From NCBI GenBank assembly GCA_003427395.1, contig BFEA01000391.1:919740-969287 (forward strand): DNA of 49,548 nt. The letters run 5' to 3'. Made by a program: the position numbers and the translations under genes. This DNA comes from Chara braunii (Eukaryota; Streptophyta; Charophyceae; Charales; Characeae). Below the pieces are notes generated by a model that did not search any database, was not told the DNA's origin, and was given only the letters and a program-made list of their open reading frames with translations. Shown piece by piece: positions 11,141 through 23,980 of this stretch; the first letter of the stretch is position 1; every line of letters begins with the position of its first letter.

Positions 11141-11142
<2 letters not shown>

Positions 11143-11859
11143 CTGACGATATGTGACAGTGCTGGGAAGTGTTGACCATCTCTGTGCGACGAAACGACTT
11201 TCATAGAGAAGATGCCGTGAGAAATTACCCATCCCCTACAAATGGCCACTGTGACGAGTTTAAATTGGAAAGACCATTCATTGAGTTTTGGCGAGAGCGA
11301 TTTGTCGGCATTCCATTGGTCGATCAATCAATGGATCAGTAGGCGATCAAACATTCGATTAGTCAACAGATCGGTGACACCATAACCTCCCTGTTGCTCA
11401 ATCCACTATTTTTCTGGACGACAGACCCATTGATTGATCGATTGCTTGTTTGCGGCAACGAATTGTTGCCGGAACCGGCTTGATTAACTAATCTTTGGTT
11501 AGAAAGTGACTAAAGACGTACGCACGCACACACCCACCCACACACACACGAACACGTACATGAACAAACACTAGCGAACAACCCTTCCAACAGGAGTGAC
11601 AATCAACCAATCCATCAATCAACAAATTGGAAACGTTTTGTCGATCCACAGACTGATAGGTGGGACGGGAATCCACTAATGGATCGATCCCCTGCTTTCG
11701 ACGATGGTGCGGTGCGTCGATTGGTCGATTCGTAAGTTCCACGGACACACTGTTGATCAGACGGAATGAAGGGAATGAGGGGAATGATAGGTTGATCAAG
11801 TAGTTGATTTGATCAAATTAACTAGTGCAGACGTACACGAACAAGCACGCGTGTGCGCG
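11141..11859. other. GATC/GATT- and AC-rich non-coding DNA
   Basis: The stretch is built of GATCGATC, TGATTGAT and CACACACC words. It looks like decayed simple repeat; I see no gene. Confidence 0.5.
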
Positions 11860-12490
11860 CCTGACGACATAAACGATAATCAATTTGTGGATTTTTCATG
11901 AGATCGCGAGCGATCGGTTAATCCATTGACTGATTGACTGGTTGGGCAAACTGTCTCAACGATCGTCCAGTTGATCATACGTTGCATTTTTTATGGGCAC
12001 TCGTACACACATGCACAGAAGGACACACGCACAAAGACACACACACACAACCACGAAGGTCCCGTTTGATTCGGGGATTGAATAGTGCATGGAGCCGATT
12101 GACACACAAACACAAACTTGACCATAAACGCCTGCACACGACAGCAAACGCAAGTGATTGCATTGCTGATTGGAAGGTTGTAGTGCTCTGTTTCGACTTC
12201 GTCGTCAGATCTTTCAGCTCGACAAGTGCAGGCGACCATGAACAAACACGTGCGCAAGCAAGCGACATCATGAACGACAATCAATCATTCGACCTATAGA
12301 TAGATCACGAACGACTGGTTGATCCATCAACTAGTTGATCGGTCAAGCATACCGTCTCAAGGATCGCCCGGCTGATCAAACGTTTGGTGTGTTGACAACG
12401 ACGACATGACAGATGAACACACGCCCACACACACGTGCAGACACACACACCCACAACTACAATGATCCCGTTTGGTTCGCTGGTGATCTG
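11860..12490. repeat. Degenerate tandem duplication, period about 400 bp
   Basis: Blocks at about 11860-12100 and 12262-12490 share, in order, a CGACAT...AACGAYAATCAAT start, an ACTGGTTGAYCC-like part, CGTCTCAASGATCG, TGATCAWACGTT, an AC-rich run and GATCCCGTTTGGTTCG-like ends. Divergence is considerable. No coding function is apparent. Confidence 0.65.
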
Positions 12491-14085
12491 CTGGTTCATT
12501 GGTTTCAATCAATAATATCGCGTTCGTCATCCAATGCGAGCACAACGCACGCAGAACTCATCGCTCGTGTGTACACACGCATGCTGAACCCAGCGCCAGT
12601 ATGGATGTCATGTCCGTCGTCCAATACGTTCTTCTCATTTGTAATACCTGTTTCTGTCGAGATTTACCACTATGAAGATCTTCTCAGGTTGGGTGGACGT
12701 GCGGAGCAGAAAAATCAGCTTGCGAAGCGTTGTGGAAAAAGCGTGACGTGCTGGTTGTGGCAGCAAAGCGTTTGTGCTGATTGTGTTACTCGTATGCAAG
12801 GCGATCCGCTCAACAAGGTCGATGAGTGACGCGAGAGATAACGTGAAGCACCGACAATCAGGACGCAAAAGGTGCTTGAAGATGCAAGCAGGCATGGGTT
12901 TGCGCGGTGAGGATACGTGTTGTGGTTGTGACAATAGGCTCAACAGCTAACGACGTGCGTCTCCTATTTTCGATCTGAGCTGCAGTGGTGGTGTAGAACT
13001 TCTCCACGACGTTGGTGATAGCGATGGCATCAACTCTCCGCGAATGACGGGCGATGGTGTTGACGACAGCGGAAGTGTGGACGCTTGTTCGACAACATCT
13101 CCCCAACGAAATGAGAAAAGGCAAAATGAACCTTGGTAGGGGGCGTTTTTTTTTAATAGGTTTTCGCAGCTCTGGTTCGCAGTGGGCCGTACGCTCGGAC
13201 TGGAAGGTCTTTTTTGACATCAGGATTGGACCGTCCCCACGTGTGCAGGCTTGTGGCAGGGACGACAGTGGTACCGTTAGATTCAATAATCGACGAAATG
13301 AAAGGTCCGGTCTGTCGTGGGTCTGCGGGTCGAGGCGCGTCGGTGTGATTCGAAAACCGGTTCCATGGCCAAATTTTCTCTAGGCGCTGCGCGAGGCCTC
13401 GACGGGTGCGGGCGAAGGGGTGTGAAATTCTGCATTCGACACAAAAGCTGAAGGTGAAGCCTTGGTGAGCCGTTCGATTTGCGAATCGGGCGGCCATATT
13501 CTAACTTCGCCCACACCCGTTTGAGGACGTCATGACGTTCATGATAGTCGTTTTTGCCACTTGTGAAGATGACCCACTTCGCAGGTTAGAAAAAAAATAA
13601 ATGAAGTGTAACCTGCAAGGGCCGTTTGATTTGTGCATCTGACCGTGGGGAGTCGACAGGGCATGAGGAACATTGCGCTGCGATGGAGGTGCAGGGAAAA
13701 CCTTCATTGCGCCACCAACACCGCCCAGTCGCTTTGCCATTCCCCACAAACTTTCTTCGAAAACGTGGGCTCCGCTACACCAACAACAACGTTTTCCTCG
13801 AATGCGCAGCGCCATCATCATCCACGACGACATAGCTCCAACATACGGTGGGGTTCCGATCGTGAGCATATCCACGTGTGGACACGTGGTTGCCAAGGCA
13901 GGATGTCGTCAAAATATGGAAACCATAGCTCATGTCGCGACGATCGTGCCTCATTCTTGCCGCATGTTTCACATCGCTGCTGCTAAACAATAGCATGCAT
14001 GGCCAGTGCGAGACGTGCACCAATAAGCAAGTCCTCATCAATTTTTTGACCGCGCAAGCTTACTCGCGGCGGCCCACGTGGACGA
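12491..14085. other. Low-copy DNA without a recognised gene
   Basis: Composition is balanced and there are no obvious tandem repeats. Several frames of 100-140 codons are open on both strands, but none shows a domain, motif or consistent codon pattern that I recognise. A single-copy remnant or short exons could be hidden here. Confidence 0.4.
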
Positions 14086-15640
14086 CAAAACATGTTATTT
14101 GTTAAAATATGACATTATATTTGAAATTGGTACTCACTTGATATTAATTTCATGTTGAAATCACTATATCTTAGACTTGAATGAAACTAAGGATACGAGT
14201 AGTAAAACCGAAAAACGCAATTGACAGGTCATAAATCGAAACTGAAGTGAAGATTCAAGGCAATCACGCACTGAACAGGAAGCTTGAACGCTAGATTCCA
14301 TCACACTTCGATAAATTTTGTAACTTAAAAGACATAACTAACACGATATTGTCATAAATTGAAACTCAAGTGAACAGTCAATGCAATGAGACACTGAATG
14401 AAAAGATTGAACTCCAGTTTCATCGCACTTCAATCAATTTTATATGAGCATTGAGTCAGACGTATTTGACATGACATTGTGACATGCGTAAAGTGAAACT
14501 TAATCGAACAATCAAGGCAATCACACATTCAACGAGATGGTTTAAGTACGAATTCCGTCACATTTCGATAAACATTGTAATCATAAAAACAATTTAATAT
14601 TTAACTTATTGGATTCAAAAAATTAATCAAAGATAAAAGAACTGAACCTCACCTTGAATGCTTGAATTGCCATTGTTCGGTACGACATCAAAACTTAAGT
14701 ACAGAGTTGAAGCAATCACACGAAAATGTTCGAATTGTGTAACTTAATAAATTGAGGCAATCACATGATGGTTTAAGTATGGATTTCATCGCACTTTCAA
14801 ATTGCTAAATTTCGTAACTTAAAAGACATAACTAGCATAGTGTTGTCATAAATTGAAACTCAAATGAACAATCAAGGCAATAAGATACTGAACGAGAATA
14901 TTGAATTTCAACTCTGGATTTCATCGCACTTCAATCAATTTTGTATGAGCATTGAGTCAAACTTATTTTACATTACATTGTGATAGACATAAATTGGAAC
15001 TCAATTGAAGAGTCAAGGCAAGCACAATGTGAACGAGATGGTTTGAGTACGGATTTCGTTCCACTTCGATAAACATCGTAATCATGAAGACTATTTAATG
15101 TTGTATTTTGTATGGACTATATCTTCAACTTTCCTGCCAGCTTACGATAAGGCACTTGCCATGCTATTTGCATAGCCCTAAAAGGCAGAAAACAAAAGTT
15201 ATTTCGCTTTCCGTCTTTGGGGCTCCTCTTTGATAAAATTATGGCGAGCCTGCTGATTCACCAATGAATTGGAAACTTTCAACTCTAAGCCGTTTCCAAC
15301 ATATAGCGAAGAGATTGAACTTTCATGTTGCTATGAGAGAGACTCATTTTGAGCCCATACAATAAATCCAAGAACTTCAATACTTATCATAGATAGGGGT
15401 TGAGAGTTAGTTGTGTTTTACGACCCTCTGAATCGCACGTGACAATTTAACTTATTGAATTCAAAAAAATAATAAAAGATAAAATAACTGAACTCTAACT
15501 TGAATCCTTGAATTACCATTGTTCGGTCCGACATCAAAACTTAAGTACAAAATTGAGGCAATCTCACGAAGAGGTTCAAATTGTGTAAATCACGAGAAAG
15601 TGTAGTATGAACTTCATTTAAAAACTAAAAACTGCATGCA
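14086..15640. repeat. AT-rich nested tandem repeat, about 494-bp period
   Basis: TAACTTAAAAGACATAACTA occurs at 14321 and again at 14815, and the following sequence matches block by block (GTCATAAATTGAAACTCAA, CACTTCAATCAATTTT, ATTGTTCGGTMCGACATC). Inside each unit there are smaller sub-repeats of about 125 bp (starts near 14228, 14352 and 14482) with a GAAACT...CACTTCRATMAA skeleton. The later copy holds about 340 bp (about 15102-15444) that the earlier one lacks. Confidence 0.7.
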
Positions 15641-16490
15641 TACTACCGAAAAGTTTCTTAACTCAAGATTTAAGTAGGTCTAATGCTACGAGCAACCATG
15701 ATCTAAACTTTAAAAAAAAGCTACCATTTACAAAAGCATCTATGAGCGTCCCTCGTGTCCCATGAGAACCAAACTCATACAAGGCATTCATTGATGATCC
15801 GAAAACTAGGGTTTCTGGCTCTCCCTTCGTCGTCACGTTCGAGAACACGGAAATATATTTCAGCCTTACAAACGTACCAATATCAGCCAATGACTTACCA
15901 ATGGCATCACACACACAACATGCCACTTGCTCTACCTCATGCCACTTGTCAACCCCATCAATTTACCGACAATCACTAAATCGGATTGTCCGTTCTCGTA
16001 GACTCGAAGACGATGCGAGGAGTGTTTATACTGCGATCATTGGTTCTAAGCTCGTTTTGAGAAACAACCACTATAGCGTCTACCAAAGTTCGCTTTTGGT
16101 TCGAACATGCCACACATAGCCCCCAAAACTCTCACGATAAGTGAGACTTCATTTTGCGGGGAATGTAGTGCGGGACTGTTGGAAAGGCGAACTGTCGGAA
16201 AAGTTTATCGGGGTGAACTGCAGGACTTCCAGATGGGAATGCAATTGCAAGACTTTTTCGGTTTCCATAGCCTGGTTCATATTATCCGACACATATAGAG
16301 GTTTATACAGGGAATTCTTTACTAGATATTTATGGACTGACAGGGTAGAAACCCCAAGGTGCGGCGACTTTGGTAGTAAGTGGTTCACGACAAACAATGA
16401 ATGGGCGCTTGCACTAGTGCGCCCAACGGTTGACCTTTCCTGCGTACAATGAAATTTTCAAGTTCGACTGGATCCAAATTTGCGAGAACA
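15641..16490. other. Region without a recognised gene
   Basis: I see short open frames of at most about 100 codons and no recognisable motif or repeat. Confidence 0.4.
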
Positions 16491-19400
16491 GGGAATCCCC
16501 CAACAACGTAGATGCGGGACTGGTGGGCTTATTCTCCTTGTTGGATGTCCGGATCCCTTCGAACTTGAACTTCTGTCACTGCAAGACTATGTGCGGCATG
16601 AATATAAAGAACATGCCTCTTGGACCCCACAGCACCCCCCCCTAAATCCCTGATGCGGCATTTCAACGAGGCGAGCACGTGTGCTGGCAACACTAACTTC
16701 TGCACTCGAATTGCGGAATGAGGTTGGCGTGGATTTACAGGCGGGTGCAATGAAGGATTTCACAGAGCGTGATCCTCAAAGTGCGTCGGGATCCGAACTT
16801 GCCAGAGATCGGATTCCTGCGACTGCATTGATTTTATTGGTGGGAGGCAATCTAACCGTTTTTTTGTCGATTCCCACGACAATAATTTCATTTGCCACAA
16901 TAGTCGACAATGGCAGCCCATTAGCTTCGCGTACCATCGAACCGCACTGGTGAGAAAAAAGGTTGTTATGGGGTTGAAGAGGCCTGTTTATTTTTTTTCC
17001 GTCTATCTAACATTGACGAAAAAACAGGTGTTGCGCACAAAGTGCAAGTGAACAGTGCAAGGGGGGTCAAGGGGGATTGCCGCGAGCACAATGCAAGTGT
17101 GAATGCGGCTCTAGAAGCGGTCGGTGTGAAGGTTCGAATTGAAGATGTGACGGAGGCAAACCCTCAATGTTCCCGCGACTGCAGTGAATGGATTGTCGGA
17201 CTTAAATTTTTTTTACTGCAAGACTATATATGGTACAACTAAAAACAACATGGCTCTTGGAACCCTCAGCAACCCCTATAAACTCCCGATGCGTTTTTTT
17301 GATATTTCGTGAGAGCTGGTTTTCTGCAGCTGCAGCGATTGAAGTATAGGACTCACACCTTTTCCACTACAAGACTATGCATAGGAGAACTAAAAAGAAC
17401 CCCCATAAACCCCCCATGCAATTTTTCAACAAGACGAGCTCATGTGCTGCCAATGTTAATTTCTACAGTCCAAATGCAAAAAAGGGAAGACACGGATTTA
17501 CAGGTGGGTGCAACGAATGATCTGACATAGCGCGATTCTAAAAGTGTGTCAGGATTTGTACTTGCCAGAGAAGCGATGAACAATTCAATAGTGCGTGATC
17601 CTGAAAGTGCGTCGGGATCCGACTTGCCAAAATAGGATTTCCTCGACTGCACTGATTTTACTATGGGAATGTCATTTAAACCTTTTTGATGTCGACTCCA
17701 TCGACAACGACTCCGTCCACTGCAGTAGTCGACACTGGCGGCCCACTAGCACACCGCACTGTCGGGTATGAGTTATTTTTTGTGCGGTCTAACAAGTTTG
17801 TCCATTTTTTTTTAATCTATCTATCATAGTTGGAAATGCAGGCGCGCATAACGCAAGTGCAAATGTTTGTGAACAGTGGATGACGCAAACTTGCAGGAGG
17901 TTTGAACGGATCATCTGACGGAGCTTGGCGCTCGTAGTCAAGATTGTCACGATTGCATCGATTGAGTCTCTAACTCAGACGTTCATCACTGCTAGGCCAT
18001 GATCGATATAAACGAAACATGCCTATTGGACCCCTCACCAACCCCCTAAATGTCCGGCGTGGTTTGGCAATAAGGTTTTTTGCTCTGCTGGCAATGCTAA
18101 CTTCTGCAGATCAAATGCGGAAAGAGGAAGACACACATTAGCAGGCAGGTGCATAGAAGATTGTAATAGAGCGCGATCCCCAATGTCCGAAATTGCCAGA
18201 ATAGGGGTCCAAGAGGCAGATTAGCAGGCAGATGCCGGGATCCGGAGTTGCCAGAATAAGGGTTCCTCTAACAGCAACGACGACACACCGTAAAAGGACA
18301 CCATGCCAAACGCAAAGGAACTTTTGTGTCTCAGGAATGTAGGAGCCAACAATAATGATAAAATGAAACGTGGTTTCAACGGGGGTGAAAAGAGGTTCAT
18401 TAGCGAATTTCATTTTTTCGAAAATTTTTCCATCATTCATAGTGAACGAAGTCGGCGCGCAGACGAACGAGAACTAATGTTGCCTAATGTGGATGACTAT
18501 GATTTGTAGGCGGGCACACTGACGGAGGTGGTTGAGGTCGTAAGTTCATCGGGTCCCCACTCGTCAGAAACGGGATTCCTGTGGCCACATTGATTGATTG
18601 TGGAACTTAACGTTTATCACTGCAAGGATATGCTCGAAATAAACAAAACATCCCTTTTGGACCCCTCACCAACCCTCGCTAAAACCCCAATGCGGTTTGA
18701 CAATAAGGTTTTGTCGTCTGCTGACAATGTTCACTTCTCCAGACGGAATGCGGAAAGAGGAAGGCGCAGATGTGCAGGCAGGTGCATAGAAGGCAGTGAC
18801 AGAGTGTGATCCTCAAAGTCCACTGGGATCCGAAGTTGCGAGAACAGGGGTTCCCCAAACATCATCGACGAGGCACTGTAGAAGTGCACCATACCAAACG
18901 CAAAAGAGTTTTTATGTTTCATTAATGCAGGAGATGACACTTGAAGAGCACGAACTCGCAATAATGAAAAAACGAATTGGGGTTTCAAGGGGGGTGACGA
19001 GGAAACCATTAGCAAATTTCGTTTTCTCCATCATTCATAGTCAACGAAGTCGGTGCGGAGAAGAAGAAAATGAACGTTGCCTAATATGGACGACATGGAT
19101 TTATAGGTGGGCACACTAACGAATCTGGCGGAGGTTGGGGTTATAAGTTCACTGCGTCCCCACTCGTCAGAGTCGAGATTCCCACGACTGCATTGATTGA
19201 CTGTTGAACTCGAACGTTTATAACTGCAAGGCTATGTTCGAAATAAACAAACACGCCTCTTGGACTCCTCACTAAGCCCCCCCAAAACCCCGACGCAGTT
19301 TGGCAATAAGGTTTTCTCGTATGCTGGCAATGTTAACTTCTGCAGACAAATGCGGAAAGAGGAAGGCGGATATGTGCAGGCAGGTGCAATGATGGCTGTG

Positions 19401-19740
19401 ACAGAGTGCGATCCCCAAAGTCCGTCGGGATCCGAAGTTGCCAGAGCACCCCCAACAACAACGACGAGGCATTGTAGAAGTGCACCATGTGTGTTTCATG
19501 AATGTAGGAGTTGACATCGGATGAGCATGAGATCGCAATAACGGTAAAACAAATTGGGGTATGCATTTGGGGTGATAAGGGGTGCATTGCAGCATTAGGA
19601 AATTTCATTTTTTCTATCATTTTAGTCAACGTAGCTAGTGCACAGAAGAAGAAGAGCGAATCTTGCCAATTGTGGACGACACCGATTTGTAGGCGGGTAC
19701 ACAGATGGATCAGGTGGAGGGAGGCCGTAAGTTCGCCGGT
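16491..19740. repeat. Degenerate tandem array, unit about 0.6-0.78 kb
   Basis: Five related units start near 16611, 17248, 18025, 18648 and 19250. Each has an AACATGCCTCTTGGACCCC-like start, then an AATGCGG...CAATAAGG or C-rich part, CTGGCAA-TGTTAACTTCTGCA, GGAAAGAGGAAG, a GCAGGTGCAATGA part and a TCGGGATCCGAAVTTGCCAG core. That core is related to the 24-bp palindrome seen elsewhere. Open frames of 70-125 codons cross unit borders on both strands and are not convincing genes. Confidence 0.7.
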
Positions 19741-19940
19741 AGTGTCGACCGTCGTTAGTGAAGTTCGGATCCCGGTGCACTACACGATTAGGTCTCGTTT
19801 CGGATACATTGTTTCGGGACTCCGAATGGCGAATTCTGCTTGCTGTGCGAGCACGCCAACCACGCCGCGGGACTGTGTCAGGGGTTAAGTGGGCGAATGC
19901 TCTGCACGTGCCTGTGAGTGTTATTGTGTTCAAGTCCGTC

Positions 19941-20975
19941 GGGATCCGAACTTCGTCTTCGAAGCGTCAGCTGAACTAGAGAGTGTTAAGGGACTGCTTG
20001 GGATACTGCCCACCGACGTTGGTGAAGCATGTATCCCAACGGACCACAATAATCTAGTCACGCAGTAGAGACCTTAATTTCGGACCCCAAATGGCGAATT
20101 TTGAACACCTACACTGACCAGTATGCGACACTTGTGCATTGGGTGTAGTGGGTGGATGGCACTAGATGCTCTGCAAGTGTCCTTGAGTGTCATTCTCTTT
20201 AAGCTACCACTCTACCCGACATGGATAATTCAGGTGACAGGTAGCAGAGGTCCATGAGGGCTACGAGTAGCATAGAGTGGATAACCGGGATCCGAACTTC
20301 GTCTTCGAAGCGTCAGCTGAACTAGAAAGCGTTGAGGGACTGCTTGGGATACTGCCCACCGACGTTGGTGAAGCGCGCATCCCAGCGGACCACAATAATC
20401 CAGTCAGCAGTAGAGACCTTAATTTCGTACCCCAAATGGCGAATTTTGAACACCTACACTGACCAGTCCGCGACACTTGTGCATGGGGTGTAGTGGGTGG
20501 ATGGCACTGGATGCTCTACAAGTGTCCTTGAGTGTCATTCTCTTTAAACTACCACTCTACCCGACGTCGATAATTCAGGTGACAGGTAGCACAGGTCCAT
20601 GAGGGCTACCAGTAGCACAGTGGAGAACCGGGATCCGAACTTCGTCTTCGAAGCATCAGCTGAACTAGAAAGCATTGAGGGACTGTTTGGGATACTGCCC
20701 ACTGACGTTGGTGAAGCGCACATCCCAGCGGACCACAATAATCCAGTCACGCAGTAGAGACCTTAATTTCGAACCCCAAATGGCGAATTTTAAACACCTA
20801 CACTGACCAGTCCGTGACACTTGTGCATGGGGTGTAGGGGGTGGATGGCACTTGATGCTCTGCAAGTGTCCTTGAGTGTCATTTTCTTTAAACTACCACT
20901 CTACCCGACGTCGATAATTCAGGTGACAGGTAGCACAGGTCCATGAGGGTTACTTGTAGCACAGAGTGGAGAACC
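19941..20975. repeat. Three-copy satellite, period 343-346 bp
   Basis: Units 19941-20286, 20287-20629 and 20630-20975 are highly similar. Each begins GGGATCCGAACTTCGTCTTC, passes through GATACTGCCCACYGACGTTGG and GGACCACAATAATC, and ends ACAGGTAGCANAGGTCCATG plus about 50 bases. A diverged relative precedes the array (about 19745-19940) and another lies downstream (21946-22215). Confidence 0.9.
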
Positions 20976-20982
20976 GGAAGAG

Positions 20983-21370
20983 TGGCAAAAATGAAAAATA
21001 GGATGAATTGCCGCTACAGGCCATTTTGCAGTTGAAACGATTTTCAAATATTTTTCCTGGAAAGATCACAACCAAATCTACAGACTCTTAAATTTGCAGA
21101 CATTTTTACGAGTTCTTCTGAGCGTGAAAAATCGTTGAAATTGGGGTACTTTTCCCTTTGCCCCACAAGCTGTAGACTAGCAAAAATGGGAAAAGTGACG
21201 AATTGGCGCGACATTTATTTCATAGTCTAAACAATTTTATTTTATTTTATTGATATTTTTTCTGAAAACATCACGACATGACCTACAGAATATCAAATTT
21301 TCAGATGTAGTTTTCAAATCTTCTGAGCGCGAACAATTGTCATAGTTGGCACTCGAAAATTGTGAGACTG
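20983..21370. repeat. Two-copy tandem repeat, period about 196 bp
   Basis: The first copy (about 20983-21178) and the second (about 21179-21370) share GCAAAAATG...GAATTG-CGC, CTACAGAMT-TCAAAT and TTCTTCTGAGCG blocks. Both are AT-rich and non-coding. Confidence 0.75.
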
Positions 21371-21430
21371 GAGTCGCCTGCGCCTTCCGGTCAGCGCCCC
21401 CCCTAAAAACCGCCCTAACTCACCAGAATG

Positions 21431-21795
21431 CTAGGTTACCAATGGTCCGGAGACCGGACGTCTCCACCGGACGTCTCCCCCGGACGTCTGCCCCCCCCGT
21501 CGTCCGGATTTCCGGACGACGCCTTTTTGGCACCAAAAAAAAAATAAAAAAAAATAAAAAAAAAATGACAATGTTGCGCATGGCCTAGAGACCCCCCACA
21601 AAAAAATTCAGATTTTTCTGAGCATTTGCTGATAGGGTGGTATTTGGGGGGGGAGAGGGGGGGTAGAAGGGGTTTTGGTGGGGATAGGAGGGGTATAGAT
21701 GGGGAATGAATCTTTAAAGATTTTTATTATTTATTCTACCGGCCCAAATAATCCAAAAATTTGGTGGCATACACCTAATGCAAGGTGGAAGCCAC

Positions 21796-21834
<39 letters not shown>

Positions 21835-21917
21835 GCTAGGTCGGACGTCCGACCAGACGTCCGGTTGGACATCCCGGACTGTCAGGGGGGTCCCAGACGT
21901 CTGGCCAGGTAACCTAG
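21431..21917. mobile_element. hAT-like MITE, 487 bp
   Basis: Terminal inverted repeats CTAGGTTACC (21431-21440) and GGTAACCTAG (21908-21917) are perfect. They are flanked by an 8-bp target-site duplication with one mismatch (CCAGAATG at 21423-21430, CCGGAATG at 21918-21925). An 8-bp duplication is typical of the hAT superfamily. There is no coding capacity. Just inside both ends lie several copies of GGACGTC or GGACGTCC, which may be subterminal transposase-binding repeats. A long T run (about 21800-21832) sits in the right half. Confidence 0.82.
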
Positions 21918-21945
21918 CCGGAATGTCAATTGTTGTAGATTATCG

Positions 21946-22215
21946 GGATCCGATCTTCATCGTAGAGGCGTCAGCCAAACCAGAAGGCCAAGAGGGCCTG
22001 GTTGAGATACTGCCCACCGTCGATGGTGAAGTGCAGATCCCGGTGAACTACAACAATTAGGTCATGATCAAGAGACCTTATTTTCGAACCCCAAACGGTG
22101 AATCACGGATGCCATCGAACGAGACTAAGCGAGCCTCGGGACATGTGTCTGGGGTGAAGTGGGTGGAATCTCAGCACGTGTCGTTGAGTGCGATTTTGCT
22201 TTAGTTCGCCGGTAT
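21946..22215. repeat. Diverged relative of the 346-bp satellite
   Basis: The stretch repeats the satellite's order of blocks: CGGGATCCGATCTTCATC, GATACTGCCCACC, a GTGAAG...CCGGTGAACTACAAC part, GAGACCTTATTTTCGAACCCC and a closing CACGTGTCGTTGAGTG. It lies directly right of the 487-bp MITE and ends in another palindrome-like core (GTTCGCCGGTATCCAGACTT). Confidence 0.7.
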
Positions 22216-22314
22216 CCAGACTTCATCTTTGGAGCCTCGGCTAAACCTGCACGCCAGGACGGTTTGGTTGGCATAGCGAACGAGGTTTCACACATAGAAA
22301 ACATTCGACAACTC

Positions 22315-22378
22315 GGGACGTAATGATGGTGTGAACATTGTTCTTCATTGAACAATGTTTGCGCCATCATTGCGTTCC
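22315..22378. repeat. 29-bp hairpin with a 6-base loop
   Basis: Arm 22315-22343 pairs with arm 22350-22378 with no unpaired base if G-U pairs are allowed in RNA; at DNA level there are about five transitions. The inner part reads AACATTGTTC ... GAACAATGTT. It may be a fossil foldback or a small-RNA precursor; the sequence alone does not tell which. Confidence 0.7.
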
Positions 22379-22616
22379 AGCATTGTTCGTCTTCGGATGT
22401 TGTCTACACCATGCGACATTCTGCAGCGCGCATTCGTGATTGCGCCAGGTAGCATGATGGCATTGTGTGTCACTAAACAATGTCATCATTATAAACGGAG
22501 CAATCATGAACGCGCACTGTATCGATCTGCTGTCGGAGAGTTGCCCATTCGGTTGATTGATGTTTGCGCATCCAATTGATTCAGTGTTTGGTGGAGGGAT
22601 AAAATGGTAGAAAGAG

Positions 22617-22702
22617 TGAGAGCAATAAGGGTGGAGAGAGCTAGAGAGAGAGAGAGCGGGAAAGGGAGATCGAGAGAGAGAGAGAGCGGGGGAGAGAGAG
22701 AC
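22617..22702. repeat. GA-rich simple repeat
   Basis: GAGAGA runs are interrupted by GCGGG and AGATC. The Leu/Ser-rich open frame on the minus strand is the translation of this repeat. Confidence 0.8.
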
Positions 22703-22789
22703 AACATAAAAAAAGTCGACGAGATGGGCGGGTTACAAACAGCTTACAGTGGGCTTAAAATGATTGGGGGGAATTTTTAAATGTTATCA

Positions 22790-22852
22790 ACACGTTCCAA
22801 CAGGTTTCAACAGGTTTCAACCAATTTCAACCAGATTTCAACTAGCCTCAAC
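22790..22852. repeat. Short minisatellite, 10-11 bp unit
   Basis: About six units of the form GTTTCAACAG or ATTTCAACCAG follow one another. Confidence 0.8.
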
Positions 22853-23828
22853 TTTCATCGCGTTGCACACTTGTAAGTAAAAAAAATAAAAATAATAAAA
22901 AATGCATATCAAAACTATAGTGCTATGTATTAGTCATATCCCTGTGTACAACATTCCCTCCCCTATCCTCCCTACCCTCTCTCTACCCCTTTTCTCATGT
23001 TGAGTCGAGTAATATTGGACTGGTCAGTAGGTGCCTACTCTTTGTGCTCAGACACATTGATTATGTCTATAAATGGAGGCACCTACCTACCTATGTATCA
23101 CTTTCCCCTTCTCCACCCTCCCCCTTTAGATATCATCATTGAACTGACCGGTCACATGTATTTCAAAAATGTTTTATTCTTGTCTTCTAGCTGTATCTTT
23201 TTTCGTTTTTCTGTATTTTTACTATTTTATGTATATTCTTATGTCAATTTACTTTTGTATACATATTTTACTCATCTATCGTATCCTCTCGCTAGTCTAT
23301 GTATAGTAAGGTGGAACACCAACCAGACTTGAAATTCTTCTCAACCCTCGAGATAGGTTTAAACCATAGGAGCGGCGCGAAGCAAGGCTTGTATCAGCCC
23401 CTCATCACGATGATGTGGGGTGATCAGACATTGCTGATGGGGGAAACAGGTGATGCTACAACTCTTCTGGTGGTATCATGATTCGACCATCGATCTGTTT
23501 CCCAAAAATTCTTGGGTGTAACACGTCTTGGACACCTACTGGTATACCATTGGTTTTATACTTCGTGGCGGGGGGGATAGGTCCCATGTCAGAATGTTTT
23601 GTACACAATCGGGAGGCTGCACTTTACTCCATAATTTTTTGTCGTGCAGTGAAAATTTCATTTTCAGGTGTTTTGTGCAGGCCAATTCGGGGTTGAAGCG
23701 GGGTTTATCAGGGGACGAGACGGAGGAAATAGGGTTGAAGGTGTACAACCTGTAGTCGTATAAGGTGTTAGGTTGGGGACCGACATCGGCTCGTAAATGT
23801 TGGGTGGCGTCCGAGCGCCTTTCAGGAA
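22853..23828. other. Region without a recognised gene
   Basis: The left part is T-rich. The right part (23300-23760) has overlapping open frames of 60-75 codons with no recognisable motif. Confidence 0.4.
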
Positions 23829-23980
23829 AATATATTGTTTTTGTCGTTGCCCTACATGCACAGTTTCATAGATGGAAGTATATGTGTTTTGTCGAACGTG
23901 GCATTTCCACGACAACATTTTAATTTTTTTCTGGTACAGAAGGACGGAAAAAATTAAGATTTGATAGAAAAGAGAAAGCA

